Program-made: the position numbers and the translations under genes
Notes under the pieces: generated by a model
What the model was told of the DNA's origin: nothing
Database searches by the model: none
Seen by the model: the letters and a program-made list of their open reading frames with translations, nothing else
NCBI RefSeq assembly: GCF_016863635.1
Contig: NZ_BOPG01000027.1
Span: forward strand, 1 to 64,000
From: Virgisporangium aurantiacum
GTDB taxonomy: Bacteria > Actinomycetota > Actinomycetes > Mycobacteriales > Micromonosporaceae
Direction: 5' to 3'
DNA length: 64,000 nt
Part shown: positions 53,146 to 61,707 of the stretch, piece after piece
How positions within the stretch are numbered: the stretch's first letter is position 1
How the letters are laid out: the number at the start of each line of letters is the position of its first letter

Positions 53146-54438
53146 ATGACCGGCAACCACCTCAGCCGCCGCACGTTCCTCGGCCTCACCGGCGGCACCG
53201 CTCTCGCCGCCGGCCTGGCCGCGTGCACCGGTTCCTCAACCTCCGACGGCGGCTCGTCGTCGAGTTCGAACGAGCTTCGCCTGTTCACCTACGAGGACAA
53301 CTCGACGATCGGGCTCCTGAAGGACCAGATCAAGAAGTTCGACCAGCAGAACGGCACCACGACCACCGTCGACTCGCTGCCCGGCTCCGGCGCGGCGGTC
53401 TACCCGGACAAGCTGCGTACCGAGCTGCTCGGCGGCAAGGGTCCCGACGTGTGGCGGATCTGGGGCGGTCAGATCGGCGCCCCGTTCGCCAAGGCCAAGC
53501 AGGCGGCCGACCTTGCCCCCTACTACGAGAAGTACGGATGGGCCTCGAAGCTCAACAGCGCGGCGATCGAGGGCATGACGCTGAGCGGCATGAAGGCGGG
53601 CCTACCGTTCATCTCCCTCGGTATCGGGGCGTGGTACAGCAAGGCCGCATTCCAGAAGGCCGGCATCTCCGGGCCGCCGACCACCTACGCTCAGCTCGAA
53701 GAGGTCAACGCGAAGCTGCTCGCCTCGGGCATCATCCCGTGCGGTCTGGGCGGCAAGTACGGCTGGGACGTCATGCGCCTGTTCGAGTACCTGCTCGAGA
53801 CCGCGGCCGGCCCGCAACTGCACGACAAGCTCCTCACCGGCGAGGAGACCTGGGACCGGCCCGAGGTGGTCACGGCGTTCACGAACTTCAAGAAGTGGCA
53901 GGACCAGAAGTGGCTGCCGGACGGCGCGGTCGGCCTGGACCCCGCCGACGTCGAGCCACAGTACGTCCAGGGTAAGACGGCCTACACCATCACCGGCCCG
54001 TGGACCGAGGCACAGGCCATCCAGTCGGCCCAGAAGAAGTCGGACGACTTCGGCGTCTTCCAGTTGCCCACCGGCAAGACGCCGGCGCGGCACTCCGGGT
54101 TCGTCGAGGGCTACATGATCAACGCCAAGAGCGGGAACAAGGACAAGGCCGCGGCGCTGCTCGACTTCCTCATCCAGCCCGACACGGTCAAGGCGCTCAA
54201 GGTGACCGCCTCGACCGTGCTCGGCGCCGAACCGGACAAGGCGACGCTGCCGCTGTCGTACGAGTGGAGCCAGGGTCCCGGCAAGCAGCCGTTCTACACG
54301 ATTCAGGACCAGGCGTTCCCGAAGCAGCAGGCCGACCAGTACTTCGCGATCCAGAGCGACGTGCTCCAGGGAACGACCGGTCCGGCCGAGGCGGCCAGGA
54401 AGATGCAGGACGTGGTCAAGGCCTGGGACAAGAAGTGA
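53146..54438 (+). CDS. CUT1 sugar-binding lipoprotein (family 1), Tat-type
   Basis: A 430-residue solute-binding protein. The signal is twin-arginine (LSRRTFLGLTGGTALAAGL) and ends in lipobox LAAC (Cys near residue 27), then a Ser-rich linker. The two-lobe domain shows the usual family-1 features (KLRTELLGGKGPDVWRIWGG, GKTAYTITGPWTEAQA). AAGGAGACGGA before ATG 53146 is a strong ribosome site. It should capture the sugar or apioside for the two permeases downstream. Confidence 0.87.
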   Translation: MTGNHLSRRTFLGLTGGTALAAGLAACTGSSTSDGGSSSSSNELRLFTYEDNSTIGLLKDQIKKFDQQNGTTTTVDSLPGSGAAVYPDKLRTELLGGKGPDVWRIWGGQIGAPFAKAKQAADLAPYYEKYGWASKLNSAAIEGMTLSGMKAGLPFISLGIGAWYSKAAFQKAGISGPPTTYAQLEEVNAKLLASGIIPCGLGGKYGWDVMRLFEYLLETAAGPQLHDKLLTGEETWDRPEVVTAFTNFKKWQDQKWLPDGAVGLDPADVEPQYVQGKTAYTITGPWTEAQAIQSAQKKSDDFGVFQLPTGKTPARHSGFVEGYMINAKSGNKDKAAALLDFLIQPDTVKALKVTASTVLGAEPDKATLPLSYEWSQGPGKQPFYTIQDQAFPKQQADQYFAIQSDVLQGTTGPAEAARKMQDVVKAWDKK

Positions 54439-55313
54439 AACGCAGCCGCGGCGGAGCCGTGGCCTGGGTCTTCGCGCTGCCCGCCCTGATCGTCTACGTG
54501 ATCTTCCTGGTGTATCCCGCGCTGTCGTCGTTGTGGTTCAGCTTCACCGACTGGGACGGGCTGAGCCCGACCTACAACGTCGTCGGGGTCGACAACTACC
54601 GGGCGATGCCGAGCGATCCGGTCGTCGTCCAGGCGGCGACGAACACGCTGATCTGGGCCGTGGTCACCATCGTCGTACCGGTCGTCATCGGCCTGACCCT
54701 GGCGATCCTGCTCAACGGCAACGTGCGGGGCAAACCGGTGCTCCGGCTCATCTTCTACACCCCGGCCGTGCTGCCGCTGGTGTCGATCGCCTCCATCTGG
54801 GGCTGGTTGTACAACCCGCAGTACGGCGCGATCAACACGTTCCTGCGCGACATCGGGCTGGACGGGCTCGCCCAACCGTGGCTCGGGCAGGACTCCACCG
54901 CCTTGGCCGCGACGATGGTTCCCGCGATCTGGCTGCGCGTCGGGTTCCCCATGCTGCTCTACCTGGCCGCCCTGCAGGGCATCAACCGCGAACTGTACGA
55001 GGCGGCGACGGTCGACGGCGCCGGCCGCTGGCAACTGTTCCGGCACATCACGATGCCCGGCCTGAAACACGCGCACTACATCACGGTCGCGCTGTCGGTG
55101 ATCGACTCCTTCAAGGTCTTCGACCTGATCTACGCGATGACGTACGGCGGACCCGGCACCGCGACCCAGGTGATGGGCACCTGGATGTACTTCAACGTGT
55201 TCCAGTACAGCAAGGCCGGCTACGGCACCGCGATCGCCGTCGTCATCACCGTGGTGGCAATCGCGGTCAGCATCCCCTACGTCCGTTCCCAGACGAAGGA
55301 GCAGACAGCATGA
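54435..55313 (+). CDS. CUT1 sugar ABC permease, MalF-like
   Basis: A 292-residue permease with six hydrophobic segments (AWVFALPALIVYVIFLVYPA first). The EAA loop is ELYEAATVDGAGRWQLFRHI (about residues 184-203), which contacts the ATPase. GTG 54435 overlaps the binding-protein stop. Neither this nor the next gene is accompanied by an ATPase; actinomycete CUT1 systems often share a general MsiK-type ATPase encoded elsewhere. Confidence 0.9.
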   Translation: MKRSRGGAVAWVFALPALIVYVIFLVYPALSSLWFSFTDWDGLSPTYNVVGVDNYRAMPSDPVVVQAATNTLIWAVVTIVVPVVIGLTLAILLNGNVRGKPVLRLIFYTPAVLPLVSIASIWGWLYNPQYGAINTFLRDIGLDGLAQPWLGQDSTALAATMVPAIWLRVGFPMLLYLAALQGINRELYEAATVDGAGRWQLFRHITMPGLKHAHYITVALSVIDSFKVFDLIYAMTYGGPGTATQVMGTWMYFNVFQYSKAGYGTAIAVVITVVAIAVSIPYVRSQTKEQTA

Positions 55314-56134
55314 GGGCGCGGCGTGGCATCGGTTCGACCCTCCTCCTGACGCTGGTGGCGCTGCTGTGGATTTCGCCGTTGGCACTGCTGCTCGTCACCG
55401 CCCTGCGGCCGTTGTCGGACTTCATCGCCCACGGACCGCTGTCCTGGCCCGACGAGTTCACCATGACGAACTTCTCGGACGCCTGGCGGATCGGGAACTT
55501 CAAGGCCACCTACACCAACAGCGCCACCCTGCTGATCCTGAAGGTGCCGATCGGGGTGTTCCTGTCGGCGATGCTGGCCTACGCACTGGCAAAGCTGCGG
55601 ATCCGGTTCGGCGTCGCGATCATGTACACGGTCTTCCTCGGCCTCACGATCCCGATCTACATCACGATCGTGCCCGTGTTCGTCATGATGCGCGGCCTCG
55701 GCGCGACCGACAGCCTGATCGGTCTCGTCGGCCCGTACCTCGCGTTCGGCATTCCGTTCGAGGTGCTCATCCTGCAGTCGTTCTTCCGGCAGATCCCCGA
55801 CGAGATCATGGAGGCCGCCCGGATCGACGGCGCCGGCGCCTGGCGGACCTTCCTCACCATCGTGCTTCCCCTGTCGGCACCGGCACTGATCACCGTGCTG
55901 ATCCTCGACGGCGTGGCGACGTGGAACGAATTCCTGTTCGCGCTGATCCTGCTCAACTCCGACGCCAACAAGACGATTCCGGTGGGCCTGTTGAACTTCC
56001 AGGGTCAGTTCTCCAACAACAGCACCGGCCTCGCCGCCGGCATTCTCATCGCCGTCGTCCCTATCCTGATCGCCTACACCGTTCTCCAGCGCTGGATCGT
56101 CGGTGGCCTGACCGCCGGCGCCACCAAGGGCTGA
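55310..56134 (+). CDS. CUT1 sugar ABC permease, MalG-like
   Basis: A 274-residue permease with six membrane segments. The EAA loop EIMEAARIDGAGAWRTFLTI lies near residues 165-184 and is followed by WNEFLFALILLNSDANKTIP and NFQGQFSNNSTGLAAG, typical of the second CUT1 subunit. ATG 55310 overlaps the MalF-like stop by four bases. Confidence 0.9.
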   Translation: MRARRGIGSTLLLTLVALLWISPLALLLVTALRPLSDFIAHGPLSWPDEFTMTNFSDAWRIGNFKATYTNSATLLILKVPIGVFLSAMLAYALAKLRIRFGVAIMYTVFLGLTIPIYITIVPVFVMMRGLGATDSLIGLVGPYLAFGIPFEVLILQSFFRQIPDEIMEAARIDGAGAWRTFLTIVLPLSAPALITVLILDGVATWNEFLFALILLNSDANKTIPVGLLNFQGQFSNNSTGLAAGILIAVVPILIAYTVLQRWIVGGLTAGATKG

Positions 56135-56166
56135 CAACACAACGATTCTCGGACGGAGCGCTTCCC

Positions 56167-57165
56167 ATGAGTGACCTGCCGGTTTTCGGCGCGGGCATCT
56201 GGCACTTCGCGACCTACAAGGACCGCTACGCCACCAACGGCTACGGACCCGAGGTCGGCCTGCTCGAACAGATCGACCGGGCCGGCGCCGTCGGCGACCT
56301 GTCCGTCGTCGACCTCAACTGGCCGTTCGCCGGCTTCGACGGCACCCTCGACGACGTCCGGGCCGCGCTCGCCCGCAACAACCTGCGCGCGGTCGCCATC
56401 ACCCCCGAGATCTACAACCGGGAGTACGTCAAGGGTTCCATCACCAACCCCGACCCGGCGGTGCGCAAGCAGGCGCTCACGCTGCTCCACGAGGCGACCG
56501 AACTCGCCAAATCGTTGGGCTGCGACTACGTCAAGCTGTGGTTCGGCCAGGACGGCTGGGACTACCCGTTCCAGGTCGACTACCGCGCCATCTGGAACCT
56601 CGCCGTCACCGGCCTGCGGGACCTGGTCGGCGCCCACCCGGACATCAGGTTCGTCATCGAGTACAAGCCGCGCGAGCCACGCAACCGGATCATCTTCCCG
56701 AGCGCCGCCCGGACCCTCCTCGGCATCCAGCAGGTCGGGCTGGACAACCTCGGTGTCCTGCTCGACTTCGGCCACTCCCTCTACGGGCTGGAGACACCGG
56801 CCGACGCCGCGCAACTGTGCATCGACCACGGCAAGCTGTTCGCCATCGACGTCAACGACAACTTCCGCGGCTGGGACGACGACATGGTGGTCGGCTCGGT
56901 GCACCTCGTGGAGACGTTCGAGTTCTTCCACACCCTGCGGAAGAACAACTGGTCCGGGGTGTGGCAGCTCGACCAGTTCCCGTTCCGGGAGGACAGCGTC
57001 GAAGCCGCCAAACAGGCGATCCGGTTCCTCAAGGCGGTGCACCGGGCCCTGGACGCCCTCGACGAGGAGGCCCTGGCGGCCGCACAGGCGTCGCACGACG
57101 CCCTTGCCGCGCAACGCCTCGTCCAGCGCGTGCTGCTGACGTCGATGGTCGAGCTGTCCTCATGA
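56167..57165 (+). CDS. apsI: TIM-barrel sugar isomerase, likely D-apiose isomerase
   Basis: A 332-residue xylose-isomerase-like (AP-endonuclease-2 fold) barrel. Metal-site acids appear in FVIEYKPREPRN (Glu near residue 161), GVLLDFGHSLYGLE (Asp-His near 199), AIDVNDNFRGWDDD and WQLDQFPFRED. RhaI-type isomerases are close in fold. In this operon conversion of D-apiose to D-apulose fits best. It follows the permease by 32 bases and overlaps the GH140 gene by four. Confidence 0.65.
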   Translation: MSDLPVFGAGIWHFATYKDRYATNGYGPEVGLLEQIDRAGAVGDLSVVDLNWPFAGFDGTLDDVRAALARNNLRAVAITPEIYNREYVKGSITNPDPAVRKQALTLLHEATELAKSLGCDYVKLWFGQDGWDYPFQVDYRAIWNLAVTGLRDLVGAHPDIRFVIEYKPREPRNRIIFPSAARTLLGIQQVGLDNLGVLLDFGHSLYGLETPADAAQLCIDHGKLFAIDVNDNFRGWDDDMVVGSVHLVETFEFFHTLRKNNWSGVWQLDQFPFREDSVEAAKQAIRFLKAVHRALDALDEEALAAAQASHDALAAQRLVQRVLLTSMVELSS

Positions 57166-58739
57166 CGGTGGGCGCGTGGCAGGAAGCCGAGATCACGCTC
57201 ACCGCCGAAACCGGGATCGCTGACCCGTACACCGCGGTCGACGTGTGGGCCGACTTCACCCACGACGACGGGACGGTCCTGCGCCGCCCGGCGTTCCACG
57301 ACGGCGGCCGCACCTGGCGGATCCGCTTCGCCTCACCCCGCGACCACGGCACGTGGCACTGGACGACGTCGGCGTCCGTCCCGGACGGCGGCCTGCGCGA
57401 CGTGTCCGGAACCCTGACGGTGACACCGGGCACCGGCTCCAACCCGTTCCACCGCCACGGTTTCTGGCGCATGTCGCCGGGTGGTCGCAGCCTGGTCCAC
57501 GCCGACGGCACGCCGGCGATCCTCGTCGGTGACACCGCCTGGGCACTGCCCTGGCGGGCGACCGAGGACGACGTGCGCGCCTACGCCGCCGACCGCGGCG
57601 GCAAGGGGTTCAACGCCGTGCTGCTGATGAGCGTCCAGCCGGACATGCGCGCCGTCGGACCGCGGGACCGGCGGGCCGACGAGGGCTTCGGCGTCGGCTT
57701 CGAGGACCTGCCGACCGGGCACATCAACGAGCTGAACCCGGACTACTTCCAGCACCTGGACCGGCTCGTCGACATCCTCACCGGGCACGGCATCGTTCCG
57801 GTGCTGCAACCGGTCTTCCAGGGCTTCGGGTGGAAGGGCCTCGACGTCGCCGGCACCGTCGTGCCGCCCGCGGAGTACGCCCGGTACTGCCGCTACCTGG
57901 TCGCCCGCTACGGCGCGCGCCCGGTCGTCTACCTCGTCGGGGCCGACGGGTCGGGCCGGGAGCCGCAGATCGCCGCCGGCGGCGCCGAGGTGCACACCTG
58001 GGACTGCTACGGGCAACCGACCGGCATCCACTACCGGCCGCACGCCGACAACCGGGCCTGGCAGGACGCGCCGTGGCTGGACTTCCAGTGGTGCCAGACC
58101 GGGCACACCGGCTCGCACGCCGCCGAGCGCGTCGCCGACATGTGGCGCAACCTCCCGGTGCGGGCGGTGGCCAACGGCGAACCGTCGTACGAACGGACCG
58201 GCCGCCCCGACCTGGCCGCCGGCTGGTGGCAGGGTCACGAGGCGTGGAGCAACCTGTGCGCCGGCGGCACCATGGGCGTCGTGTACGGCGCGGCCAACCT
58301 CTGGCAGTGGAAGCTGCACCCCGACGAGCCGGGGCACGCGCCCTACTTCCTCTCCGCCGGCGGCGACTGGCGCACCGCGCTGGCCTACGAGGGCTCGACG
58401 TACGTGGGCCTGCTCAGCACCGTCCTCGATGGTTTGCCCACCACGGACATGAGCCCGGACTGGCAGACGTGCATCAACCCGCGCGGGCTCACCGTCCCCG
58501 GCCGCCTGCACATCGCGTACCAGGAATCCGGCGGGCCGCTGCAGATCATGAACGACGACGGGCTGCCGATGACCTACCGCATCGTCGACCCGAAGACGGG
58601 CCGAACCGTCCGGACCGGCACGCGCACGCCGGACACGCGGATCATCGACGGCGACGGGAGCGGCCCGCGCGTCGTCATCTTCTGTGACGTCTTCAGCGAC
58701 GAAACGGGAGCGGCATCGCCGGACGACGAGGCAGTCTAA
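57162..58739 (+). CDS. Apiosidase-like glycoside hydrolase (DUF4038, GH140-like)
   Basis: A 525-residue protein: an N-terminal DUF5060-like beta domain (about 1-90), then the DUF4038 barrel with PAILVGDTAWALPWRATEDD near residue 120, LNPDYFQHLDRLVDILTGHG, VVYLVGADGSG near 260 (acidic candidate) and NGEPSYERTGRPDLA near 340 (Glu candidate), and a C-terminal domain with LQIMNDDGLPMTYRIVDPKT. GH140 enzymes release D-apiose from rhamnogalacturonan II. No signal peptide is present, so it acts on imported apiosides in the cytosol. Confidence 0.78.
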   Translation: MTVGAWQEAEITLTAETGIADPYTAVDVWADFTHDDGTVLRRPAFHDGGRTWRIRFASPRDHGTWHWTTSASVPDGGLRDVSGTLTVTPGTGSNPFHRHGFWRMSPGGRSLVHADGTPAILVGDTAWALPWRATEDDVRAYAADRGGKGFNAVLLMSVQPDMRAVGPRDRRADEGFGVGFEDLPTGHINELNPDYFQHLDRLVDILTGHGIVPVLQPVFQGFGWKGLDVAGTVVPPAEYARYCRYLVARYGARPVVYLVGADGSGREPQIAAGGAEVHTWDCYGQPTGIHYRPHADNRAWQDAPWLDFQWCQTGHTGSHAAERVADMWRNLPVRAVANGEPSYERTGRPDLAAGWWQGHEAWSNLCAGGTMGVVYGAANLWQWKLHPDEPGHAPYFLSAGGDWRTALAYEGSTYVGLLSTVLDGLPTTDMSPDWQTCINPRGLTVPGRLHIAYQESGGPLQIMNDDGLPMTYRIVDPKTGRTVRTGTRTPDTRIIDGDGSGPRVVIFCDVFSDETGAASPDDEAV

Positions 58740-58741
58740 GC

Positions 58742-58759
58742 TGAATAGATATTCCAGAT
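58742..58759. promoter_or_regulatory. SorC operator candidate, copy 2
   Basis: TGAATAGATATTCCAGAT contains the palindrome GAATA-GA-TATTC and shares its first 11 bases with the site at 49742. It lies between the GH140 stop and the sorC start (15 bases before ATG 58774), as for an autoregulated repressor. Confidence 0.66.
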
Positions 58760-58773
58760 CCTCGGGAGTGTCG

Positions 58774-59781
58774 ATGACAGCAGCCGACCGGGCGGCGGCC
58801 CGTCTCTACGACGCCGGGCACCTGTCACACGATCACCTGCGGCTGTTGACGAAGGTGGCCCGGCTCTACCACGAGCACGGCGTCCGGCAGCCGCAGATCG
58901 CCGCCCAGTTGCACGTCTCGCAGCCGCGGGTGTCCCGGCTGTTGAAGCAGGCGGTGGAGCTCGGCATCGTCCGCACGACGGTGATCACCCCGCCCGGTGT
59001 CTACGGTGACCTGGAAGAGGCGATCGAGGCGCGCTACGGGCTGCAGGAGGTCGTCGTCGTCGACACCCACGGCGCCACCGACGAGCACCAGATCCTGCCG
59101 GCGCTCGGGTCGGCCGCCGCGAAGTACCTGGAGACCACGCTGACCGGCGGCGACCGGATCGGCATCTCGTCCTGGAGCGCCACCCTGCTGGCGACCGTCG
59201 ACGCCATGCGGCCCGGCCCCACCCCGGTCGCGGCGCAGGTCGTGCAGCTGCTCGGCGGCATCGGCGTCGTCACCGCGCAGACCCACGCCACCCGGCTGAC
59301 CGGACGGCTGGCCCAGCTCACCGGCGCCGACTCGCTGTACCTGCCGGCACCCGGACTGGTGGCCGCCGCCGCCACCCGGGAAGCCGTCGCCACCGACCCC
59401 AGCACCGAGTCGGTGTTCCGCGCGTTCGACGACCTCACGATGGTCCTCGTCGGGGTCGGCAGCCTGGAACCGTCGCAACTCCTGCGCGACAGCGGCAACG
59501 CGATCGCGGTCGAGGAGCAGCGGTCCCTGCGGCAACTCGGTGCCGTCGGCGACATCTGCCTGCGGTTCTTCGACGAGCGCGGCGAGCACGTCGACTCCTC
59601 GCTCGACGACCGGGTCGTCGGCATCACCCACCAGGCACTGCGGGCCGCCCCGCGCCGCGTGGCCGTCGCCGGCGGGCAACGCAAGTACACCGCCATCCGG
59701 GCCGCGCTGCGCGGTGGCTGGCTCACCGTGCTCGTCACCGATCTCGCGGTCGCCCAGCACCTGGCCGACGACACCGACTAG
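58774..59781 (+). CDS. SorC-family sugar-binding transcriptional regulator
   Basis: A 335-residue regulator with an N-terminal helix-turn-helix (RQPQIAAQLHVSQPRVSRLL, about residues 38-57) and a SorC/DeoR-like sugar-phosphate domain (GLQEVVVVD, GDRIGISSWSATLLATVDAM, GGIGVVTAQTHATRLTGRLA, LDDRVVGIT near 280). It is 34 bases after the GH140 gene. The matching motifs upstream of aptA and of itself make it the likely regulator of the whole apiose operon; an intermediate such as apulose 4-phosphate may be the inducer. Confidence 0.85.
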   Translation: MTAADRAAARLYDAGHLSHDHLRLLTKVARLYHEHGVRQPQIAAQLHVSQPRVSRLLKQAVELGIVRTTVITPPGVYGDLEEAIEARYGLQEVVVVDTHGATDEHQILPALGSAAAKYLETTLTGGDRIGISSWSATLLATVDAMRPGPTPVAAQVVQLLGGIGVVTAQTHATRLTGRLAQLTGADSLYLPAPGLVAAAATREAVATDPSTESVFRAFDDLTMVLVGVGSLEPSQLLRDSGNAIAVEEQRSLRQLGAVGDICLRFFDERGEHVDSSLDDRVVGITHQALRAAPRRVAVAGGQRKYTAIRAALRGGWLTVLVTDLAVAQHLADDTD

Positions 59782-60536
59782 ACGGGCGGCAGCAGGTCGC
59801 TCTCGCTGATGGTGTACGTCAGCGGGGGATAGGCGAAGTCGGTTTCGGTGTTCTCGCGGCGCCGTAGCTGGTAGAACTCGCGCCGCTGCTCCTCGTCGGC
59901 CGCCGTGAGGGGCGTGCCGTCCGGGAGGTACGGATGTCCGTCGCGGAACCGCACGAACGTCCTCGACGTCCGGAACGTCACGCCCAGCCACCGGTTCTCG
60001 GCCATTCCGGCGGGCCGGTCCAGGACGATCCGGTGCTTGAACCGCCGGTTGGTGTCGACGGAGAACACGACGAAACCGTTGTGGGTCAACGGAATCTCGA
60101 CGGTGTCGCCGCCGGATCCCTTCGGTTCGACGATCAGCGTCCGCGGCGGGCTCACCTCGGGGCGTTCGTAGCAGGAGAAGACGGCGATGACCGACCCGTC
60201 GGCCAGATCGGTGGCCTGGTCGGAGTGGGCGCCCATGGTGGTGTAGGCGTTCGTGTAGCTCTCGATGAGAGCGTTGTTGAAGCCGACGGCGAGCGCCGCG
60301 CGTTCCTGAATCCGTTGTGCCAGCCGCTCGTGCACCGCACGGAACCGTTGCGCCGGACTGCCGTACCGGGTGGTGGTTCGCACGAGCGGCACGCCGCCCT
60401 CGTCGTCGACCTTGACCAGGACCGTTCCCAGCCGGCCCTTTCCCACCGCTTCGAACCGGGCCGACGCGAACAGCTCCGCGAACGGGTTGTCGTCGAGGGG
60501 CAGGGTGTACGGGCGGATCTCAGACTCTGGGGGCAA
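59778..60536 (-). CDS. Putative 2OG-Fe(II)-type protein B (paralogue pair)
   Basis: A 252-residue protein. MGAHSDQATDLADGSVIAVF (about residues 101-120, H104, D106) and FSVDTNRRFKHRIVL (H168) give an HxD...H facial triad like 2-oxoglutarate/Fe(II) oxygenases, with strand-rich sequence between. A C-terminal helix (DEEQRREFYQLRRRENTETD) follows. The upstream gene encodes a longer copy with the same pattern. It is last of three coupled minus-strand genes after the dimethylglycine-oxidase-like flavoprotein. Oxygenase activity is inferred. Confidence 0.55.
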   Translation of the reverse strand: MPPESEIRPYTLPLDDNPFAELFASARFEAVGKGRLGTVLVKVDDEGGVPLVRTTTRYGSPAQRFRAVHERLAQRIQERAALAVGFNNALIESYTNAYTTMGAHSDQATDLADGSVIAVFSCYERPEVSPPRTLIVEPKGSGGDTVEIPLTHNGFVVFSVDTNRRFKHRIVLDRPAGMAENRWLGVTFRTSRTFVRFRDGHPYLPDGTPLTAADEEQRREFYQLRRRENTETDFAYPPLTYTISESDLLPPV

Positions 60537-61707
60537 TGTAGTCCCCCGAGTTCATGCTGAAGGGAAACTCGTCGCCGTAGTCGATGAACGACGGGGTCCT
60601 GTTCTCCTCGGCGTACAACCGGCGCAGCTCGTCCATGCCCTCGGGCGTGGGCGGTCCGAGCTCCACGAGATCTCCGCCGGTCTTGAGGAACGTGTGGCCG
60701 TTCGTGTGGACGGCCTCGGCGCTCGAACAGCGGACCACGTACCCCAGGCGGGTCGGTAGCACCGCGGCGTCCAGCGCCGAGGAACGGATTTCGTGCGTGT
60801 ACAACCGGTTGGTCGACAGCGGCATGAAGAACACGGAGTCGGGATAGAGGGTCACACTGAACTGCTCCGGAAACGCGCCCGGTTCCTTGAGCCGGAAATG
60901 GAGCTTCGTCAGCGCGCTCGTGCCTTTCACGCCGTGGTCGAAGGCGTCGTCGGCCAGCGGACGCAGCGCGTCGAGCCGGTCGTAGAAGGTGCAGAAGGCC
61001 ATGATGCCGTTGGCGGGCATGTCCTTCGTCTTGTCGGCGTGGGCCGAGATCTTTGCCTTGGACTGCTTGCGCTCGGCCGTGGTCGGGGTGTTGTGGTAGA
61101 CCTGCGCGAGCACGTGGTTCAGCGGAGCCTGGTCCCGGAAGATGGAGGCGGCCTCGACGTTCAGCGCGTCGACGATGCGCGTGTCGGTCGCGGAGAAGTT
61201 CTCGGTCGGTCCCGAGAGGTTCGTCGAACACCGGAGCAGGCGGAAGTGCAGGTCGTCACCGTCCCGCGCCACCGGCGTCAGATAGATTCCGGTGCGGTGG
61301 GCCGTTCCGGGCTTGGTCGACTCCGTGAGCGACTGGAACGCGTGCTCCGAACAGATCGCGCCGAAGTGGTCCGAGCCGGGGTCGAAGAAGCGCCGGTAGT
61401 ACACGCCGACGCCGTGTACCCGCACGGGAACCCGGCCGATGCCGACGATCGTCCACGGCCTCCCGTCGTAGCCGTGCGAGAGCTCCCGGACGACGAGCAC
61501 CCGCGCGGCCGCGTCGAGCGCGTGACCGCCGATCCTCGACACGTCGCCGTACAGGTAGACGGTTTTCCCGCTCAGGTCGAGGGAAGGCAGGTCGTCGACG
61601 GTGACCACGGTCCCGAAGAAGTCCTCGATCAAGGCCTTACCGGGTGACGCCGCGACGAGGATGTTGCCCGCGTCGTCGATGCGGGCCTCCGTCCGTCCGG
61701 TGGTCAT
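60520..61707 (-). CDS. Putative 2OG-Fe(II)-type protein A (paralogue pair)
   Basis: A 395-residue protein with an extra N-terminal domain of about 180 residues. A segment paralogous to protein B follows: KISAHADKTKDMPANGIMAF (H near 221, D near 223) and PLSTNRLYTHEIR (H near 304), then MDELRRLYAEENRTPSF matching B's C-terminal helix. The pairing HxDxxxDM and TNRxxxH is kept in both. ATG 61707 overlaps the flavoprotein stop (ATGA), so it is translated right after it. Function unknown; a demethylase or hydroxylase role is possible. Confidence 0.55.
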   Translation of the reverse strand: MTTGRTEARIDDAGNILVAASPGKALIEDFFGTVVTVDDLPSLDLSGKTVYLYGDVSRIGGHALDAAARVLVVRELSHGYDGRPWTIVGIGRVPVRVHGVGVYYRRFFDPGSDHFGAICSEHAFQSLTESTKPGTAHRTGIYLTPVARDGDDLHFRLLRCSTNLSGPTENFSATDTRIVDALNVEAASIFRDQAPLNHVLAQVYHNTPTTAERKQSKAKISAHADKTKDMPANGIMAFCTFYDRLDALRPLADDAFDHGVKGTSALTKLHFRLKEPGAFPEQFSVTLYPDSVFFMPLSTNRLYTHEIRSSALDAAVLPTRLGYVVRCSSAEAVHTNGHTFLKTGGDLVELGPPTPEGMDELRRLYAEENRTPSFIDYGDEFPFSMNSGDYIAPRV

